NCBI RefSeq assembly: GCF_003182355.1
Contig: NZ_QGTW01000007.1
Location: forward strand, 62,001-126,000
DNA length: 64,000 nt
Direction of reading: 5' to 3'
From: Cytobacillus oceanisediminis
GTDB taxonomy: Bacteria; Bacillota; Bacilli; Bacillales; Cytobacillaceae
Shown here: positions 27,593 through 37,174 of the stretch, in pieces
Layout: every line of letters begins with the position of its first letter
Numbering within the stretch: the stretch's first letter is position 1
Program-made: the position numbers and the translations under genes
Notes under the pieces: model-generated
Told to the model about the DNA's origin: nothing
The model's database searches: none
Seen by the model: only the letters and a program-made list of their open reading frames with translations

Positions 27593-29149
27593 TTATTTTG
27601 TCTGAAGTACTTGATTCTTCAATGCTCTTCGCAATATTTTTCCGGTAGTATTTTTCGGAAGCTCATCCAGGAAATCAATTGAGGAAGGCACTTTGTATTT
27701 TGCTAAATGCTCAGCACAATATATTAAAAGCTGTTCTTCTGTAAGCTTCGGGTTTTTCGAAACAACATAGCTTCTGACTGCTTCGCCAAGGTTCGGGTCC
27801 GGCACGCCCAGTACAGCGACCTCAACAACGTCCTCGTGATTATAAAGAACCTCTTCTACCTCTCTTGGATAAACATTGTATCCTCCAACCAATATAAGAT
27901 CTTTTTTGCGGTCAACAATGTAAAAGTAGCCTTCTTCATCCATTTTCGCTAAATCTCCTGTATAAAGCCAGCCATCACGGATTGTCGCAGCTGTTTCCTC
28001 AGGCAGCTTGTAGTACCCCTTCATTACGTTTGGACCGCGGACAATCAGTTCCCCTACTTCTCCTACAGGAACTTCTTCCCCAAGCTCATTTATTACTTTA
28101 TTTTCAACATTTACGATTGATTGTCCAATAGATCCTGTTTTTCTCGGCTTGTCGAGGGGATTGAAACAAGTAACCGGAGAAGCTTCGGAAAGACCATACC
28201 CTTCAGAAATCATAACATTGAATTTCTTTTCAAAGCCCTGCAAAAGCGCAACCGGCATGGCAGCCCCCCCTGAAATACAAAGGCGCAATGACTGCAAGTC
28301 CTCCGGATTTCCATCTTGATATTGAAGGAGGAAATTATACATGGTCGGCACACCCGCAAAAACGGTAGGCTCATATTTTTGGGCGATCCTAAAGATTTCC
28401 TTCGGGCTGAATTTAGGGTCTATGAGAATAGTAGCCCCATTCATCAGCGGTGCATTTAAGGCAACTGTTAAACAAAAAACATGGAACATTGGTAAAGTTG
28501 TAATAACCCTATCGTCCTCGCTTATGTGCAGATAATCGCTGACATCCTTCGCATTGCTGTAGAGGTTTTTATGGGTCAGCATGGCACCTTTTGGCTTGCC
28601 TGTGGTACCGGAAGTATAAAGGATAACCGCGGTTTCATCCTCCTCCAGCTCTGGACCCCGAAATTCTAAATCGCCAGAAGCCACAAGCTGTGTAAACGAT
28701 TTCATTTTTGAATAAACCAATAAAGAAGCCGAATCCAATTCTGAAGCTTGTCCCTGAGGAGTATCGCAAATGATGAAATGCTCTACCTTTGGAAGTGCTT
28801 TATGCACTTTTTCAAACAATGGCACTAATAAATCAAGTGTTACCACTGCTTTAACATCGGCATTATTGACAATATAGCCAATCTCATCCGGTGTATAAAT
28901 CGGGTTAATCGGAATGACAGTAGCCCCAAGGCGCAGTGCGCCATACAGTCCGATGACAAAATGCGGCGAGTTTCCCAACACCAAGGCAACATGGTCTCCT
29001 TTTTTCACTCCCAATTTTGAAAGTCCATCTGCAAATTTCGTTACTGCACCATCAAGCTCGGCATATGTACTGGACTGGTCCATGAAATAATAGGCTGGTT
29101 TATTTCCCATTTTCTTGGCAGTTTCATGCAGCTGCTGAGTTAAATTCAC
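27593..29149 (-). CDS. lcfB: Long-chain fatty acid-CoA ligase (LcfB/YhfL-like)
   Basis: Activates long-chain fatty acids with ATP and CoA for beta-oxidation. The 518-residue protein has the adenylate motif [16 protein letters not shown] near 160, [12 protein letters not shown] in the middle, [17 protein letters not shown], and the C-terminal lysine in [14 protein letters not shown] place the start at GTG 29149 after GAGGGGGATTG. The ATG at 29185 would lie inside a perfect FadR box and has no ribosome site. B. subtilis lcfB is a FadR-regulon gene near lplJ and yhfI, the same neighbours as here. Confidence 0.93.
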   Translation of the reverse strand: MNLTQQLHETAKKMGNKPAYYFMDQSSTYAELDGAVTKFADGLSKLGVKKGDHVALVLGNSPHFVIGLYGALRLGATVIPINPIYTPDEIGYIVNNADVKAVVTLDLLVPLFEKVHKALPKVEHFIICDTPQGQASELDSASLLVYSKMKSFTQLVASGDLEFRGPELEEDETAVILYTSGTTGKPKGAMLTHKNLYSNAKDVSDYLHISEDDRVITTLPMFHVFCLTVALNAPLMNGATILIDPKFSPKEIFRIAQKYEPTVFAGVPTMYNFLLQYQDGNPEDLQSLRLCISGGAAMPVALLQGFEKKFNVMISEGYGLSEASPVTCFNPLDKPRKTGSIGQSIVNVENKVINELGEEVPVGEVGELIVRGPNVMKGYYKLPEETAATIRDGWLYTGDLAKMDEEGYFYIVDRKKDLILVGGYNVYPREVEEVLYNHEDVVEVAVLGVPDPNLGEAVRSYVVSKNPKLTEEQLLIYCAEHLAKYKVPSSIDFLDELPKNTTGKILRRALKNQVLQTK

Positions 29150-29166
29150 CTTCAATCCCCCTCTAA

Positions 29167-29184
29167 TGAATGAATAGTCATTCA
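29167..29184 (-). promoter_or_regulatory. FadR operator upstream of lcfB
   Basis: The plus strand reads TGAATGAATAGTCATTCA, a full match to the B. subtilis FadR (YsiA) consensus TGAATGAMTANTCATTCA. It lies 18 bp before the GTG start of lcfB, where a bound repressor would block transcription until long-chain acyl-CoA is present. Confidence 0.88.
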
Positions 29185-29313
29185 TTTTTATTTTAAAAAT
29201 TTTCTAAATTTATTATATTAAAAGAAATTTTTGTATTCAAGTAGGAAAGCGAATTGTTCACAATTTTCTTTTGCCTGGATTTCACTTTACTTGCCTATCC
29301 TTATACAAAAATA

Positions 29314-29340
29314 GAAAAACCGGCATATTGCCGGTTTCTA
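29314..29340 (-). terminator. Intrinsic terminator of lplJ
   Basis: AAACCGGCA and TGCCGGTTT pair with a two-base loop and are followed on the minus strand by TTCTAT. It touches the lplJ stop codon. Confidence 0.85.
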
Positions 29341-29342
29341 AA

Positions 29343-30332
29343 TTAATACACAAGATTGATAAATTCTTCTTTTGTTATATTTCCGAAGTAATGTTTAATG
29401 TCGACTTTTTCTAGCGCTTTTTCAATTTCTATTTTTTCATAGCGAATTCCTGTGAGCTTGTTTTCAATTTCGGTTACATCGCCTACCCCAAAGAAATCGC
29501 CGTATATTTTGCAGTCTTCGATTTTCCCTTTTGCCACATTCAGTCTGATATCAATTTGCCCAACTGGGAAGCGGTGGGAATGCTGCAGATCAAATTTAGG
29601 TGACTTCCCATAATTCCAATCCCAATTTTGATATCGCTCTTTGGAGAGCTGGTGAATTTTTTCCCAATCTTCATCTGTCAGCTTGTATTCAGGGATTTCG
29701 TTCAAATCTCCGAAAATATTTTTAAGAACCATTGAACGGAACTCTTCTATTGTGATTTTCTGATCCATAAACTCAGAAATGTTTGCGACCCTGCTTCGAA
29801 TGGATTTAATTCCTTTTGATTCGATTTTATCTTTCTTTACCTTTAACGCGGAAACCACACTTTCAATTTCCGAATCAAACAGGAGTGTTCCGTGGCTGAA
29901 CATTCTGCCCTTAGTAGAAAATTGGGCGTTACCGGAGATTTTTCTCCCTTCTGCAGTCAGGTCATTTCTTCCGCTAAGTTCAGCATTAACACCAAGTTTC
30001 TTTAGAGCATTAATAACTGGCTCGGTAAACTTTAAGAAGTTATGGAAGCTCTCGCCATCATCTTTTGTAATAAAGCTGAAGTTCAGGTTCCCTAAATCAT
30101 GATATACGGCACCCCCGCCTGATAGCCGCCGAACTACATGAATCCCATGGCTTTCTACATACTCCGTATTAATTTCTTCAATGGTATTCTGGTTTTTCCC
30201 GATGATAATCGATGGTTCATTAATGTAAAACAGCAAATAGGTTTCATTAATGCTAAGGTTTTTCAGCGCATATTCTTCTATTGCAAGATTTATTCTTGGA
30301 TCCGTTATCCCCCGGTTGTCTATAAATAACAT
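29343..30332 (-). CDS. lplJ: Lipoate-protein ligase LplJ
   Basis: Transfers lipoate, after adenylation, to lipoyl domains of 2-oxoacid dehydrogenases and GcvH. The 329-residue protein shows the LplA hallmarks: IIIGKNQNTIEEIN, VVRRLSGGGAVYHDLGNLNF near residue 70, and GRKISGNAQFSTKGRMFSHG with the substrate-contacting lysine. The ATG at 30332 follows AAGGAGTG by eight bases; an extension to 30365 overlaps yhfI and lacks a ribosome site. It lies 14 bp after yhfI, as in B. subtilis, so the two form an operon. Confidence 0.94.
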   Translation of the reverse strand: MLFIDNRGITDPRINLAIEEYALKNLSINETYLLFYINEPSIIIGKNQNTIEEINTEYVESHGIHVVRRLSGGGAVYHDLGNLNFSFITKDDGESFHNFLKFTEPVINALKKLGVNAELSGRNDLTAEGRKISGNAQFSTKGRMFSHGTLLFDSEIESVVSALKVKKDKIESKGIKSIRSRVANISEFMDQKITIEEFRSMVLKNIFGDLNEIPEYKLTDEDWEKIHQLSKERYQNWDWNYGKSPKFDLQHSHRFPVGQIDIRLNVAKGKIEDCKIYGDFFGVGDVTEIENKLTGIRYEKIEIEKALEKVDIKHYFGNITKEEFINLVY

Positions 30333-30346
30333 GCTTTTTTCACTCC

Positions 30347-31081
30347 TTAAAAAGTGTGTGACCATTGATAGTCCGCTATTGATATGGGTCCGTTATATTT
30401 ACTTGCGGCCTCTTCCTTCAGCTTCTGAAGCTCGCCATAATGCGGCAAATGCGTCAGCAATAAATTTTTAACATTTGCTTTGCTTGCCAATATTCCCGCA
30501 TCCAGGCTTGTCATATGTCCTGCGTTTTTTCCATTTTGATGCCCATAAAAATTGCATTCGCAAACGAGCAAATCCGCATTATCACTAAATGTCTCCAATT
30601 CTTCTTTATAAGAAGTATCAGCAGTATATATTAACGTTTTTCCACCTGCTTCAATTCTCATTGCATAGCAAGGAACGGGATGATTTGTTTTTAAAAACCT
30701 GATTAGGAATGGTCCTGCTGACAGAACTTCTTCAGGATTATAGGCTACTCCCTTGGTAATATCTTTGTATGTAAGCTTGGCAAATTCCTGCTGATCCAAA
30801 GTATGTCCATAGATCGGCAGTGTACCTGATTTTTTGCCCAAAAAACCCTGAATCAGCCTGGCATGCTGCAGCACCCCAATATCCGCAATATGGTCTGGAT
30901 GATAATGTGAAATGATCACTGAGTCCAGGTCTTCCGGCTGGAAAAAATTCTGCATTTTTGCCAGAACCCCGCTGCCGCAGTCAATCAGCAGGTGAAATCC
31001 TTCATGCTCCAGCAAATAGCCTGAGCTTGCCCCTTCGGCTTTAGGATAACCGCCCCAGCCCCCGATTACTGTTAACTTCAT
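30347..31081 (-). CDS. yhfI: MBL-fold metallohydrolase YhfI
   Basis: A 244-residue metallo-beta-lactamase-fold protein related to RNase Z and phosphodiesterase subfamilies. The metal motif HYHPDH sits near residue 57, DCGSGVL before it, YTADTSYKEEL near 150 and LLTHLPHYG near 210 supply the remaining ligands. Substrate unknown. The ATG at 31081 follows AGGAGG by seven bases. It is the first gene of the yhfI-lplJ unit, and copy 2 of the 118-bp structured repeat lies immediately upstream. Confidence 0.88.
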   Translation of the reverse strand: MKLTVIGGWGGYPKAEGASSGYLLEHEGFHLLIDCGSGVLAKMQNFFQPEDLDSVIISHYHPDHIADIGVLQHARLIQGFLGKKSGTLPIYGHTLDQQEFAKLTYKDITKGVAYNPEEVLSAGPFLIRFLKTNHPVPCYAMRIEAGGKTLIYTADTSYKEELETFSDNADLLVCECNFYGHQNGKNAGHMTSLDAGILASKANVKNLLLTHLPHYGELQKLKEEAASKYNGPISIADYQWSHTF

Positions 31082-31101
31082 CACTATTCCTCCTAATTAT
31101 A

Positions 31102-31219
31102 AAGCGCAAGGCGCCCGCTTATCGGCGACAAGCATAAGACGAGCGCTGTCAGAAGGCGTTCTTTGCCTTCAGAAGCGATTGGCTTATGACCTCGAGCCGA
31201 TGGCGCCTGGAGCTAGACA
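31102..31219. repeat. 118-bp structured intergenic repeat, copy 2
   Basis: Same length as copy 1 at 6139-6256, with matching GACGAGC, GATTGGCTT, ACCTCGAG and AGCTAGACA blocks. Differences in the stems are compensatory. A short fragment resembling its start (AGCATAAGGCGCCCG) appears again at about 31259-31275, perhaps a decayed third copy. Confidence 0.75.
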
Positions 31220-31496
31220 ATTATTAAATTATAAAAATGTAAAATCTTTTCCAAATAAAAGCATAAGGCGCCCGAGTTTGAAAATTATTTAGGTTCAGGG
31301 ATCAAAACTTGCAAAGCTTCAAAACGCCTAAATAAGCTCTCATTTCCTAAGTCCAATATACTCGATTATGCCTATTTTTTCACTTTTTTAAAATTGTATT
31401 GAAACAGCAGTTGACATAAACAAACTGTTATAATACAATGGCATTAAATAATCAAACTATTTAGAACAAACCAACAAATAATTAGGAGGCTTCAAC

Positions 31497-31631
31497 ATGA
31501 TTCAAAACATTATGGAATTCTTCAGAAATTTACCGGCGAAACAATGTGCAGAGTGTGGGAAGTCAATTGAAGAGCAGCATGAGTGCTACGGAAACAAATG
31601 TGATAAATGTATGGGAATGACAGATTTATAA
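31497..31631 (+). CDS. yhfH: YhfH-like 44-residue zinc-ribbon protein
   Basis: A very small protein: CAECGK at residues 17-22, then HEC, and CDKC at 37-40, giving a likely zinc knuckle with five cysteines. ATG at 31497 follows TTAGGAGGC by eight bases, and a strong terminator follows the stop codon. B. subtilis yhfH has the same size and stands next to yhfI, which supports the call. A TTGACA-17-TATAAT promoter stands at about 31412-31440. Function is unknown. Confidence 0.85.
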   Translation: MIQNIMEFFRNLPAKQCAECGKSIEEQHECYGNKCDKCMGMTDL

Positions 31632-31642
31632 GTTAATATACT

Positions 31643-31675
31643 AAAAGCCAGCCCAAAAAGGCTGGCTTTATTTTT
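31643..31675. terminator. Bidirectional terminator between yhfH and yhgE
   Basis: AAAGCCAGCC and GGCTGGCTTT pair around AAAAA with T-rich sequence on the plus side. It overlaps the last codon of the convergent yhgE. Confidence 0.92.
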
Positions 31676-33842
31676 AATTCACCTGTTCTACTACAGAGGA
31701 AAATCTTCTTTTATGCATAGCAATAAAGTAGATAAATGTTCCGGCTATAAACAGTGCAGTGAAAAGTAATAGAATCATAGCGTTTTCTCGTATAAAGTCT
31801 AAGTTACCGCTAGAAATTACTGCTTTAAATCCTGAGACTGAATAAGTCATCGGTAAAAAGGCATTGATTGGCTGCAGCGCATTTGGAATAAGCTCGAGCG
31901 GGAATGTCCCAGCACTAGTTGTTAATTGCAAGATTAATATGATAATCGCTGCAAAACGCCCTGGATCCCCAAACGCAGTCACGAGGAATTGAATAAGGGA
32001 TATATACGTTAGGCTTGTTATAATCGTGTATAAAATAAATAATGGTACACTTTGAACTTCAAGACCAAGTCCCCATAGCAGAATAAATGCAGCAATTAGC
32101 GCTTGAATGATCCCTGCCCCGCATAGGATAAGGAACTTTCCTAAAAACCAGCTAACACCTGAGCGGGGTATATCTGCAGGCTCTCTCATTGGAAACACAA
32201 TAGACAGCAATAAAGCCCCTACAAATAGACCAAGCGATAAGAAATAAGGAGCAAATCCTGTGCCGTAGTTTGGAACTTCACTCATTTTTTCATTATCTAC
32301 TTTTACAGGATCTGCCATCATATTAAAAGTTTCATCATTAGCATTTGCCAAAGTAGCTTTTTCTGCGCCTTCAGCGAGTTTTCCAGCCAATTCAGAAGAT
32401 CCCTCATAAATCTTTGAGTTTCCTTCAGCTATTGAAATTGCCCCGTCTTCAAGCTGCCTTGCACCGCCTGCAAAAGCATTTGATCCTTGGCTTAATAGGC
32501 CCAGTCCTCTTGATAATTCAGCCGTTCCCTCCGCAAGCCGGTCAGCACCTTTCCTGGCTTCTTTGAATCTTTGGCCAAACATATCCATGCCTGTCTGGAA
32601 TTCCTTGTGTCCTTTAACGAGCTGCTGTGAACCGGTTTCAAGTTCTGAACTTCCTACTGTCAGCTGATGCACTCCTTGCTGAAGCTGTTTTTGACCATCA
32701 TTCAGCTGTCCCGCCTTTTGGGAAATTTCCTCTCCGCCGGCTGATAGCTTGCCTGCAGATTGCGCAAGCTGTGCAGAGCCGGTTTTAAGCTGATTTAGAA
32801 CGGCTGTGAGCTCAGCTCTTTCTTCAGATTCTTCAGGAAGCTGTGAAATAAACCCTTGCAGTTTCTGCTCGAGCTGTGCAGCACCTGAGTTAAGCTTCTG
32901 TGCCTCGGACTCCCATTGCTCGAGTGAAGAAGATAGTGTTTTTGCTCCAGTTTGGAGCTGTTCAGTTCCGGAAATCACGACTGGAAATTTTTCATTGATG
33001 GTGAAAATCCCCTCTTTCACCTGAGAAATTCCAGCTGAAAGCTCTTCAGTTCCTGACTCCAATCCAGTTGAAGCTTCTCTCAGTTTAACTTGACCCTCCT
33101 CAAGCTGCCCCATCCCATCAGATAGGGACCTTGCACCAGCTGCTATTTCCTGTGATCCTTTGGAAGCACTGCTAATACCGCCCTGAAATTCTATTGACTT
33201 GTCTGCCAAAAGTGCTAATTTTTCTTGCAATGTAAGTGAACCGGCTTTTAACTCGGCTGCACCTTCACTGATTTTATTCGCTCCTTCACTGGCCTGCCCC
33301 AGTCCATCGGAGAGTTCTCCAATTTTTTCAAACATGGTTTCTGCATAGGTCTCTGTTACTTTATCAGATAGGGACTCTTTTATTTTATCAACTGCAGTAC
33401 CCCCTATCTGAGCTGATAAAAAGTTATAGCTTTCATTCGGTACATAAATCAGCTTCATTTTTTCCGGGCTATCATTTAATAAAGTGGTAGCATTTTTAGA
33501 GAAATCCTCAGGGATTTCAACAAGCATATAATATTTCTGATTTTCGAGATTTTTATAGCCTTTTTCTTTTTCGACAAATCTAAAATCAAAATCTTTACTT
33601 TCCTTCAGCTTTTCTACAAGTTCATTGCCAAGCTTCAGTTCTTTATCTTCAAAAATGGCACCTGTATCTTCATTGACAATCGCAACTGGCAAATCCTCCA
33701 AATGATCATATGGATCCCAAAATGCCCAAAGAAACATGCCGCTATATAAAATTGGGATAAACAAAACGGCGATGATCGGAATTAAGAGCTTTTTATTTTT
33801 TACTATCGCTGATAACTCTTTTTTTAAAAGACTGCTTTTCAT
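31674..33842 (-). CDS. yhgE: YhgE/Pip-domain membrane protein
   Basis: A 722-residue membrane protein of the YhgE/Pip family (ABC-2-like). One N-terminal membrane segment (about residues 18-40) is followed by a long extracellular region rich in heptad-like units such as LxxGxxxLxxG from about 190 to 500, then six C-terminal membrane segments from about 535. Lactococcal Pip is a phage receptor and related proteins support type VII-like secretion or exporter functions; the role here is unknown. ATG at 33842 follows TTGGAGG. The yhgD regulator gene lies upstream on the same strand, with palindromic operators before each gene. Confidence 0.9.
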   Translation of the reverse strand: MKSSLLKKELSAIVKNKKLLIPIIAVLFIPILYSGMFLWAFWDPYDHLEDLPVAIVNEDTGAIFEDKELKLGNELVEKLKESKDFDFRFVEKEKGYKNLENQKYYMLVEIPEDFSKNATTLLNDSPEKMKLIYVPNESYNFLSAQIGGTAVDKIKESLSDKVTETYAETMFEKIGELSDGLGQASEGANKISEGAAELKAGSLTLQEKLALLADKSIEFQGGISSASKGSQEIAAGARSLSDGMGQLEEGQVKLREASTGLESGTEELSAGISQVKEGIFTINEKFPVVISGTEQLQTGAKTLSSSLEQWESEAQKLNSGAAQLEQKLQGFISQLPEESEERAELTAVLNQLKTGSAQLAQSAGKLSAGGEEISQKAGQLNDGQKQLQQGVHQLTVGSSELETGSQQLVKGHKEFQTGMDMFGQRFKEARKGADRLAEGTAELSRGLGLLSQGSNAFAGGARQLEDGAISIAEGNSKIYEGSSELAGKLAEGAEKATLANANDETFNMMADPVKVDNEKMSEVPNYGTGFAPYFLSLGLFVGALLLSIVFPMREPADIPRSGVSWFLGKFLILCGAGIIQALIAAFILLWGLGLEVQSVPLFILYTIITSLTYISLIQFLVTAFGDPGRFAAIIILILQLTTSAGTFPLELIPNALQPINAFLPMTYSVSGFKAVISSGNLDFIRENAMILLLFTALFIAGTFIYFIAMHKRRFSSVVEQVN

Positions 33843-33866
33843 GATTTCTGCCTCCAATTAACTATA

Positions 33867-33889
33867 TGACCAAATTATTCATTCGGTCA
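33867..33889 (-). promoter_or_regulatory. Palindrome before yhgE, probable YhgD operator
   Basis: TGACCAAAT and ATTCGGTCA flank a short spacer, with TGACC/GGTCA as perfect ends. It shares TGACCAAAT with the palindrome before yhgD and lies 25 bp upstream of the yhgE start codon. Confidence 0.6.
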
Positions 33890-33914
33890 TTAAATTCAAA
33901 AAATAGAGGACTAT

Positions 33915-34487
33915 CTAATTAGATAATCCCTTCATAATATACTGTTCAAAAAGCATGGCTATATTTTCTTTCTCCAAAGGCTCATGGCGCTTTTCCCAGT
34001 CAAAGATCAGGGCAATATAAAGCTTTAGCATAACAAATGCGGTCAACTCTGGATCACACTCGCGGATTTCGCCTTTTTCAATTGCCTGGTTTACCTTTTC
34101 CTTTAAATAATTTAAAATGGCATCCTCCATCTGGTTCATGACTTCCATTACAGCAGGAGTTCCCATTTCTTTTTCTTCCTGGAAAAGCTTAATAGTAAGC
34201 TGATGTTTTAAGCGAAACTCCAATATCTTGTATAGGCCCCGGTGAACATTTTCGTGAAATGATAGGGTTGGGTCAATCGCTTCATCTGCCGCAGCCTTCA
34301 TCTCTGCAATAAGTGAATGGATTATTTCATCAAAGAGCTCTTCTTTATTTTTAAAGAAAGTATAAATTGTACCCTTTCCCACATTTGCAAGCTTTGCAAC
34401 CTGGTCCATAGTTGTTGCTTTATAGCCGAACAAGGAAAAAGATTTTGTAGCTGCTTCTAGAATTTGCTGTTTCCGATCGATTGACAT
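33915..34487 (-). CDS. yhgD: TetR-family regulator YhgD
   Basis: A 190-residue TetR-type repressor. The helix-turn-helix is at residues 8-50: ILEAATKSFSLFGYKATTMD, then QVAKLANVGKGTIYTFFKNK. The variable C-terminal part is a helical ligand or dimer domain. ATG follows GTGAGGTG. The gene precedes yhgE, and similar palindromes stand before both genes, so it likely represses itself and yhgE. hemEHY-yhgD-yhgE is also the B. subtilis order. Confidence 0.92.
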   Translation of the reverse strand: MSIDRKQQILEAATKSFSLFGYKATTMDQVAKLANVGKGTIYTFFKNKEELFDEIIHSLIAEMKAAADEAIDPTLSFHENVHRGLYKILEFRLKHQLTIKLFQEEKEMGTPAVMEVMNQMEDAILNYLKEKVNQAIEKGEIRECDPELTAFVMLKLYIALIFDWEKRHEPLEKENIAMLFEQYIMKGLSN

Positions 34488-34506
34488 TTTTTCACCTCAC
34501 TTCAAT

Positions 34507-34533
34507 TATGACCAAATGAACATTTTAGTCATA
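34507..34533 (-). promoter_or_regulatory. Palindrome before yhgD, probable autoregulatory operator
   Basis: TATGACCAAATG and CATTTTAGTCATA form an imperfect palindrome, 20 bp upstream of the yhgD start. It shares TGACCAAAT with the site at 33867-33889. Confidence 0.6.
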
Positions 34534-34617
34534 TCGCACAAAAAATAATTTAACATATTTATTTTAAAAAAGCAATATACATAACCTCTTATGCAGCGTT
34601 AGGTGATTCAACAAGAA

Positions 34618-34646
34618 AAAAGCTGTCACGTATGGACAGCTTCTTC
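34618..34646 (-). terminator. Intrinsic terminator at the end of hemY
   Basis: On the minus strand AAGCTGTC and GACAGCTT pair around a seven-base loop and run into TTTTCTTG. The stem overlaps the last codons and stop of hemY. Confidence 0.8.
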
Positions 34647-36065
34647 CTTGTTGCTAGATAAATAGTCTAAAACGCTTTTAACTGCCGCTTCCCCCTGGTC
34701 AATACAATCAGGGACCCCTAATCCCTCATAGGAGCTTCCGGCCAGAAAAACACCCGGTAAATATTCTTTGACCTGTTTTTTGACATCTTCGATGCGCTCT
34801 TTATGCCCTACAGTATATTGCGGCATCGAATCTTTCCATCTTGTTACGTAAGCAAAGTCGGGATTCATTGTGATATTCATTGTTTTGTTTAAATCATCAA
34901 GTACAATTTTAATAATTTGATCATCTGACAAATCAACAACGGCCTCATCACCCGCTCTTCCTACATAGCAACGGAGAAGCACCTTTCCTTTAGGCGTGGA
35001 ATGGGGCCATTTTTTGTGTGTCCAAGTACATGCTGTAATGGTGTAATCGCTATTCCGCGAAACGACAAAACCAGTTCCATCAATATCCTCTTCAATTGCT
35101 TCCTCAGGAAAAGCAAGAGCTACAGTCGCTACGGAAGTAGACAGCATTTCTTTAAATTGGCCAAACAGTCCCCAGCCAGAAAATATGGTGTGTACCGCAT
35201 GGTGGGGAGCTGCCATAACAATACTATCTGCTTGCAGCTTTTCTCCCCCATATACATCAATTGTATAGTGGCTGGCGTTTTTACGGATAGATTCCACACG
35301 GTATCCTTTAAGCACAGAGCCAGGCTCCAGTCTGGTTTCAATCGCATCGACAAGCGATTGCAGCCCCGATTTAAACGTGAGGAACATCCCCTCTTTTTTC
35401 TTGGGGCTTCCTGCTTTTTTCGCCTGTAAGCCTGTGGACTTTTTCATTCCTAAGATCAGGCTTCTATATTTTTGCTCTACCTGATAAAACTGCGGGAACG
35501 TTGACATTAAGCTTAATTGATCTATATCACCTGCATAAATGCCGGATAGAAGCGGCTCAATCAAGTTTTCAACCACTTCGTCCCCCAGCCTTCTGCGGAA
35601 AAATTCGCCAAGCGATTGATCCTGTGCAGGATTGGAGCGCGGAAGTACAAAATCAGCTGCTGCCCTTGCCTTTGCAGCAGACGAGAATAGTCCGGTTGTT
35701 ATAAAAGGAGCGATTTTAGTTGGTATGCCCATAATGGATCCCCCTGGCATTGGATAAAGGCGCTGCCTCACAAGTACATAGGATTTTCCTGTTGTATTGC
35801 TGATAAGCTCTTTTTCCATGCCAACTTCTTTGGCAAGCCGGGTCGCACTTTGCTTGCGGGCCAGAAATGAATCAGGGCCTCTTTCAATGACATAGCCGTC
35901 TCTTTTTACCGTTTGAATCTTGCCGCCCAGACGATGCGTTGCTTCCACAAGCTTTACATCCAGGAGCATTCCTTTTTCTTTGGCTTCCTTCTGCAAATAG
36001 TACGCTGCAGTAAGCCCGGTAATTCCCCCGCCGATAATAACAACCTTCTGTCTCTCTCCCTGCAC
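34626..36065 (-). CDS. hemY: Coproporphyrinogen III oxidase HemY (CgoX)
   Basis: FAD enzyme that oxidises coproporphyrinogen III to coproporphyrin III in the coproporphyrin-dependent haem route of Gram-positive bacteria. Of 479 residues, the N-terminal VVIIGGGITGLTAAYYL is the dinucleotide-binding motif, RDGYVIERGPDSFLARK the substrate-side segment, and the C-terminus has VFLAGSSYEGLGVPDCIDQG, the second FAD motif. It starts with GTG at 36065 after AAGAAGG. It is the third gene of hemE-hemH-hemY and ends at its own terminator. Confidence 0.95.
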   Translation of the reverse strand: MQGERQKVVIIGGGITGLTAAYYLQKEAKEKGMLLDVKLVEATHRLGGKIQTVKRDGYVIERGPDSFLARKQSATRLAKEVGMEKELISNTTGKSYVLVRQRLYPMPGGSIMGIPTKIAPFITTGLFSSAAKARAAADFVLPRSNPAQDQSLGEFFRRRLGDEVVENLIEPLLSGIYAGDIDQLSLMSTFPQFYQVEQKYRSLILGMKKSTGLQAKKAGSPKKKEGMFLTFKSGLQSLVDAIETRLEPGSVLKGYRVESIRKNASHYTIDVYGGEKLQADSIVMAAPHHAVHTIFSGWGLFGQFKEMLSTSVATVALAFPEEAIEEDIDGTGFVVSRNSDYTITACTWTHKKWPHSTPKGKVLLRCYVGRAGDEAVVDLSDDQIIKIVLDDLNKTMNITMNPDFAYVTRWKDSMPQYTVGHKERIEDVKKQVKEYLPGVFLAGSSYEGLGVPDCIDQGEAAVKSVLDYLSSNKEEAVHT

Positions 36066-36091
36066 GATAAATCGCCTTCTTTACTTAATTT

Positions 36092-37030
36092 TTACTCGCT
36101 CCCATTCAGCATTTTAAAAATGGCATCAGACATAGCATCAATAAACTCAGGCTTGGAATTCGGCATTTCAGGACGGTAATAGCTTGCACCCAGTTCATCT
36201 GTAACGACTCTGCATTCAAAATCATTGTCATAGAGTACTTCCAGATGGTCGGATACGAAGCCAACAGGAGTGTACACAAATGCCTTATAGCCCTTCTTCT
36301 TATATAGTTCTCTCGTCAAATCCTGAACATCAGGGCCAAGCCATGGTTCAGGTGTGTTTCCAGCACTTTGCCAGCCGACAGCATAGTCGCTGACTCCAGC
36401 CTGCCCTGCAATCATGTCAGCCGTTTCCTGCAGCTGATTCGGATACGGATCCCCTGATTGAAGAATCTTTTCCGGCAAGCTATGGGCAGAAACGATTAAT
36501 ACTGCGGAATCTTTTTCCTCAGAAGGCATCTTATCAAACGTTTCCTTCACCCTATCAGCCCAGTATTTAATAAACTTAGGTTCTTTATACCAGCTCTCAA
36601 CAGACCTTATATCAGGGCCGCCGAGCTTTTCTGCTTCCTCTTTTGCTCTTCCGTTATAGGACTTCACGCTAAAAGTAGAAAAGTGGGGGGCAAGGACAAT
36701 GCTGACAGCCTCTTCGATCCCATCCTCATGCATTTGTTTAACGGCATCTTCCACGAAGGGCTCAATATGCTTCAAGCCAAGATACATTTTAAATTCATAT
36801 TCATCCTGGATTTCATTTAAATGCTGTTCAAGCTTTTCTGCCTGTTCTTTCGTAATATCTGCAAGCGGAGATATCCCGCCGATTGCTTCATACCTGCTTC
36901 GCAAATCTTCGAGCATTTCCTCAGACGGCTTTCTCCCTCTGCGGATGTGTGTATAGTAACGCTCCAGGTCTTCTTCCTTATAAGGAGTTCCATAAGCCAT
37001 TACAAGTAAACCCACTGTCTTTTTACCCAT
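36092..37030 (-). CDS. hemH: Coproporphyrin III ferrochelatase HemH (CpfC)
   Basis: Inserts ferrous iron into coproporphyrin III. The 312-residue protein begins [20 protein letters not shown]. It has [13 protein letters not shown] with the catalytic histidine, [18 protein letters not shown], and [16 protein letters not shown] with the conserved glutamate. ATG at 37030 follows GAGGTGA; a GTG at 37039 overlaps that site. It lies between hemE and hemY with gaps of 144 bp and 26 bp. Confidence 0.96.
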   Translation of the reverse strand: MGKKTVGLLVMAYGTPYKEEDLERYYTHIRRGRKPSEEMLEDLRSRYEAIGGISPLADITKEQAEKLEQHLNEIQDEYEFKMYLGLKHIEPFVEDAVKQMHEDGIEEAVSIVLAPHFSTFSVKSYNGRAKEEAEKLGGPDIRSVESWYKEPKFIKYWADRVKETFDKMPSEEKDSAVLIVSAHSLPEKILQSGDPYPNQLQETADMIAGQAGVSDYAVGWQSAGNTPEPWLGPDVQDLTRELYKKKGYKAFVYTPVGFVSDHLEVLYDNDFECRVVTDELGASYYRPEMPNSKPEFIDAMSDAIFKMLNGSE

Positions 37031-37174
37031 GTTATTCACCTCTATTTTTTTCTGTCTCTAGTCCCTTATTGTGCCAAAAAACAGCCGGATTACCAAAACT
37101 AATGCTCATGGAAATGTGCCAATCCGGTACGCAGCTGCTGTTCTAACAGACAGCCTGTTTCTAGTGAAAAAGGG

